From Lutimaribacter_A marinistellae (GTDB taxonomy: Bacteria > Pseudomonadota > Alphaproteobacteria > Rhodobacterales > Rhodobacteraceae), in NCBI RefSeq assembly GCF_042648365.1, contig NZ_JBHRXI010000016.1, positions 1 through 64,000 on the forward strand: a stretch of DNA of 64,000 nucleotides. Direction: 5' to 3'. Of the stretch, positions 62,147-64,000 are shown in pieces (positions within the stretch are counted from its first letter, which is position 1; every line of letters begins with the position of its first letter). The position numbers and the translations under genes were made by a program. The notes beneath the pieces are model-generated. The model worked only from the letters and a program-made list of their open reading frames with translations. It had not been told where the DNA came from and searched no databases.

Positions 62147-63313
62147 TTACGCGGTGCCGAATTTCAGCAGTTTGATCGCGGCGAAATCGCTCACGTCACC
62201 GCCGACGCGCTTGGTGGCGTAGAACAGGACATGCGGCTTGGCGCTGAACGGGTCGCGCAGCACGCGCAGGTCGGGCCGCTCGGCCACGGTATAGCCCGCG
62301 TGGAAATCACCGAACGCGATAGAGTAGCTGTCGGTCGCGGGCTCGGGCATGTCCTCGGCGATCAGCACCGGGTAACCCATCAGCCGCGCGGGCTCACCCG
62401 CTGCCAGCCCGTCCGACCACAGGAAGCGGCCATCGCCGTCCTTCAGTTTGCGGATGATCCCTGCGGTCTTCGAACTCATGACAAAGCTCGCATTGGCCCG
62501 GTACTGCGCGCCCAGCGCATAGACCAGGTCGACAATCGCCTCGGCCGTGACCTCTCCGGCGGCGCCCGTCGGCACATAGCCCAGATTGCCCCAGGCCCAG
62601 ACATCGTTGTCGACCTTGGCATGGGTCAGGAAGCCGCGCGGCTTGTCCTGCCCGTCGCCATTGACAAAGGCCGCCGCCTCGGCGCGCGCGAACTTGTTCG
62701 CGATCCGCTCGGCCAGCCAGCCCTCGACATCGAACGCGCTGTCATCCAGCAGGCGCTGGCTTGCCTTGGGCAGCGCGCTCAGCTCGTGCAGCGGGATAGA
62801 GATACGGTCGATCGACGGCGTACCCGTCTCGGCAGTGGCCGAGGTTTCGTCAGCCCAGCCCGCGCCCATGTCGGCATGATCGACCAGCACGTCAAAGGAA
62901 TTCGCCTCGACATTCACCACCTGCGCGATGGATCGGATCGACGCCGTCGAACGCAGCACCGACTTGATCGCCTCGGCCGTTTGCGGATCGACAAGATAGC
63001 CGCCATCGCTGTTGACCACGGTCGACAGCGACTTCGCTTCGATCTCCAGCCCGCGCAGCCCGTCATCGTCGCCCGAACGCAGATAGGCGTCGAACGCTTT
63101 CTGATGCGGGGCACCGGCGTCAGTAGCGGCGGCAAGATGCGGGCGCGCCGCAAGGTGAGATTTACGATCCAGCATGGTCAGTCGCTCTTCTGCTTGTGTC
63201 AAACGGTTGTTCATATCGTCGCGGAACCCCTTGAATTCGCTGACGAAGCCGGTCATCGCCTGCTTCACCTCGCGAACCATCGGGTTGCCCCCATCACTCG
63301 TGCTCATCGGCAT
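62147..63313 (-). CDS. GTA major capsid protein, HK97 family (g5 homologue)
   Basis: 388 residues from the ATG at 63313 (ATG CCG ATG; the second ATG at 63307 is also possible). A charged helical N-terminal scaffold (residues ~10-60, FKGFRDDMNNRLTQAEERLTML) is removed by the prohead protease in this family. The capsid body starts near YLRSGDDDGLRGLEIEAKSLSTVVNSDGGYLVDPQTAEAI and contains FVNGDGQDKPRGFLTHAKV and the HK97 C terminus FGDFHAGYTVAERPDLRVLRDPFSAKPHVLFYATKRVGG. It forms the GTA head. Confidence 0.96.
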   Translation of the reverse strand: MPMSTSDGGNPMVREVKQAMTGFVSEFKGFRDDMNNRLTQAEERLTMLDRKSHLAARPHLAAATDAGAPHQKAFDAYLRSGDDDGLRGLEIEAKSLSTVVNSDGGYLVDPQTAEAIKSVLRSTASIRSIAQVVNVEANSFDVLVDHADMGAGWADETSATAETGTPSIDRISIPLHELSALPKASQRLLDDSAFDVEGWLAERIANKFARAEAAAFVNGDGQDKPRGFLTHAKVDNDVWAWGNLGYVPTGAAGEVTAEAIVDLVYALGAQYRANASFVMSSKTAGIIRKLKDGDGRFLWSDGLAAGEPARLMGYPVLIAEDMPEPATDSYSIAFGDFHAGYTVAERPDLRVLRDPFSAKPHVLFYATKRVGGDVSDFAAIKLLKFGTA

Positions 63314-63320
63314 GCCCCTT

Positions 63321-63896
63321 TCACCGGGTTGAAGTTCGGTGCCAGCCCCGCGCCAGCTCCTGCCGGGCCTCGTCGAGGACCTCGGCGATACTGCGCCAGG
63401 TATCGGTGCAGGGCGCATCGCCCTTGGCCGCCACCCGCGCACTGGGCAGCATCGGAAAGGTCACCAGTGACACCTCCCAAAGCTCCAGTTCGGTCAGGAG
63501 CCTGCGGCCCCTGTCATCCTTCTGCGCACGTCTGGTGCGATAGCCGATCGACAGCCCGTCAATAGCCCCTGCGGCGATCAGCGCCGCCGCCTCGCGGCCC
63601 TTTTGCGTGCTGTCCAGCAGGCGCCCCTTGACCCGCAGGCCCCGCGCATCCTCGCGCAGCTCGTCCCAGACCCCGATGGGCTGGGCCGGATCGTGCTGCC
63701 ACAGCATCTTGACCCGGCGTCCCTCGGCCTCCAGCGCCTTGAGGCTGGACGCATAGGCCCCCGGCTGCACGCAATCGCCGCCCTGGTCGATCTGCCCGAA
63801 GAGGCTTGCATAGCCCTCGATCACCGCGCCGTCGCTCACCGACAGCCCATCGCCGAACCGGGCGAACTTGGTCTCTAGCCCGCTTTCCATCTGCAT
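63321..63896 (-). CDS. GTA prohead protease, HK97 family (g4 homologue)
   Basis: 191 residues. VIEGYASLFGQIDQGGDCVQPGAY, VKMLWQHDPAQPIGVWDEL (catalytic histidine) and AIDGLSIGYRTRRA (catalytic serine) are the U35/S78 prohead protease motifs. It trims the capsid scaffold during head maturation. The start has AAGGAG 6 nt upstream; the capsid gene begins 7 nt after its stop. Confidence 0.95.
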   Translation of the reverse strand: MQMESGLETKFARFGDGLSVSDGAVIEGYASLFGQIDQGGDCVQPGAYASSLKALEAEGRRVKMLWQHDPAQPIGVWDELREDARGLRVKGRLLDSTQKGREAAALIAAGAIDGLSIGYRTRRAQKDDRGRRLLTELELWEVSLVTFPMLPSARVAAKGDAPCTDTWRSIAEVLDEARQELARGWHRTSTR

Positions 63897-63926
63897 GAGA
63901 AACTCCTTGTAACTGCCTGCAAACCC

Positions 63927-64000
63927 TCAGGGTGTGGCGACGAGAATGGATTGGAACAACTGCCCTACGATGGCCGCCGCCACGCCGTAGACGGCCAGCC
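63927..64000 (-). CDS. C-terminal end of GTA g3.5-like membrane protein (partial)
   Basis: The last 23 codons (LAVYGVAAAIVGQLFQSIL followed by VATP and stop) are hydrophobic and precede the prohead protease gene by 30 nt. The position and hydrophobic end fit RcGTA g3.5 (rcc01685-like head formation protein). The rest of the gene lies beyond the window. Confidence 0.7.
   Translation of the reverse strand, partial: LAVYGVAAAIVGQLFQSILVATP

Noticed and set aside
52830..64000. Reading the phage-like genes as an ordinary prophage
   Set aside because: No integrase, repressor, replication or lysis genes and no attachment repeats are visible, and the gene set and order match a gene transfer agent; the unseen side beyond 64 kb could still change this.

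Overview
The window reads as chromosome of an alphaproteobacterium of the Rhodobacteraceae (Roseobacter group). The DNA is GC-rich and gene-dense. A gene transfer agent (GTA) structural cluster of the Rhodobacter capsulatus type fills the last 11 kb. Other group markers are an ftsB-pdhA-pdhB-pdhC order with a lipoyl domain on the E1 beta subunit, a bactofilin/M23 peptidase pair, and a direct-repeat LexA box (GAAC-N7-GAAC) in front of uvrA. This assignment is inferred from gene content; no rRNA or tRNA gene is visible.

Layout. 1-3.5 kb: tail of an RTX-type calcium-binding protein, a secreted SH3-domain protein, and a class II aldolase divergent from a GlxA/AraC regulator. 3.5-13.7 kb: a LysR regulator divergent from nine genes on the plus strand: a ring-cleaving-dioxygenase-like VOC protein, a serine esterase, an isochorismatase-like hydrolase, a Tat-exported amidohydrolase, a small acetyltransferase, an MFS exporter, a pirin, a double cupin and an amine oxidase. 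It resembles the MhqO/MhqD quinone or electrophile detoxification sets and is the best candidate here for an undescribed system. 13.7-21 kb: acyl-CoA synthetase, DUF2189 membrane protein, nitronate monooxygenase, L,D-transpeptidase, small barrel-like protein, methyltransferase and YbdK ligase. 21.2-24.3 kb: a valine-degradation operon (acyl-CoA dehydrogenase, 3-hydroxyisobutyryl-CoA hydrolase, mmsB).

24.3-35.4 kb: small membrane and secreted proteins, uvrA with its LexA box, a secreted protein made of six tandem ~85-residue repeats, dihydrolipoyl dehydrogenase, DUF924, MFS and queA. 35.4-46.2 kb: a large AsmA-like protein divergent from bcp, a DUF455 ferritin-like protein, the M23/bactofilin pair, DUF3179, two overlapping cyclophilins, pgk, and a DUF465 protein coupled to an unrecognised 58-residue ORF. 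46.3-52.8 kb: an OxyR-like regulator that lacks the peroxide-sensing cysteine but has an OxyR-type palindrome on its own promoter; ftsB; the pyruvate dehydrogenase operon behind an 18-bp palindrome; cysE; a DksA-like protein.

52.8-64 kb, minus strand: GTA genes equivalent to RcGTA g3.5 (cut by the window edge) through g15, in order and all intact, followed by one small coupled gene. They cover prohead protease, capsid, head-tail connectors, tail tube, tape measure, distal tail/hub proteins, cell-wall peptidase and the megatron host-specificity protein. Terminase and portal would lie beyond 64 kb.
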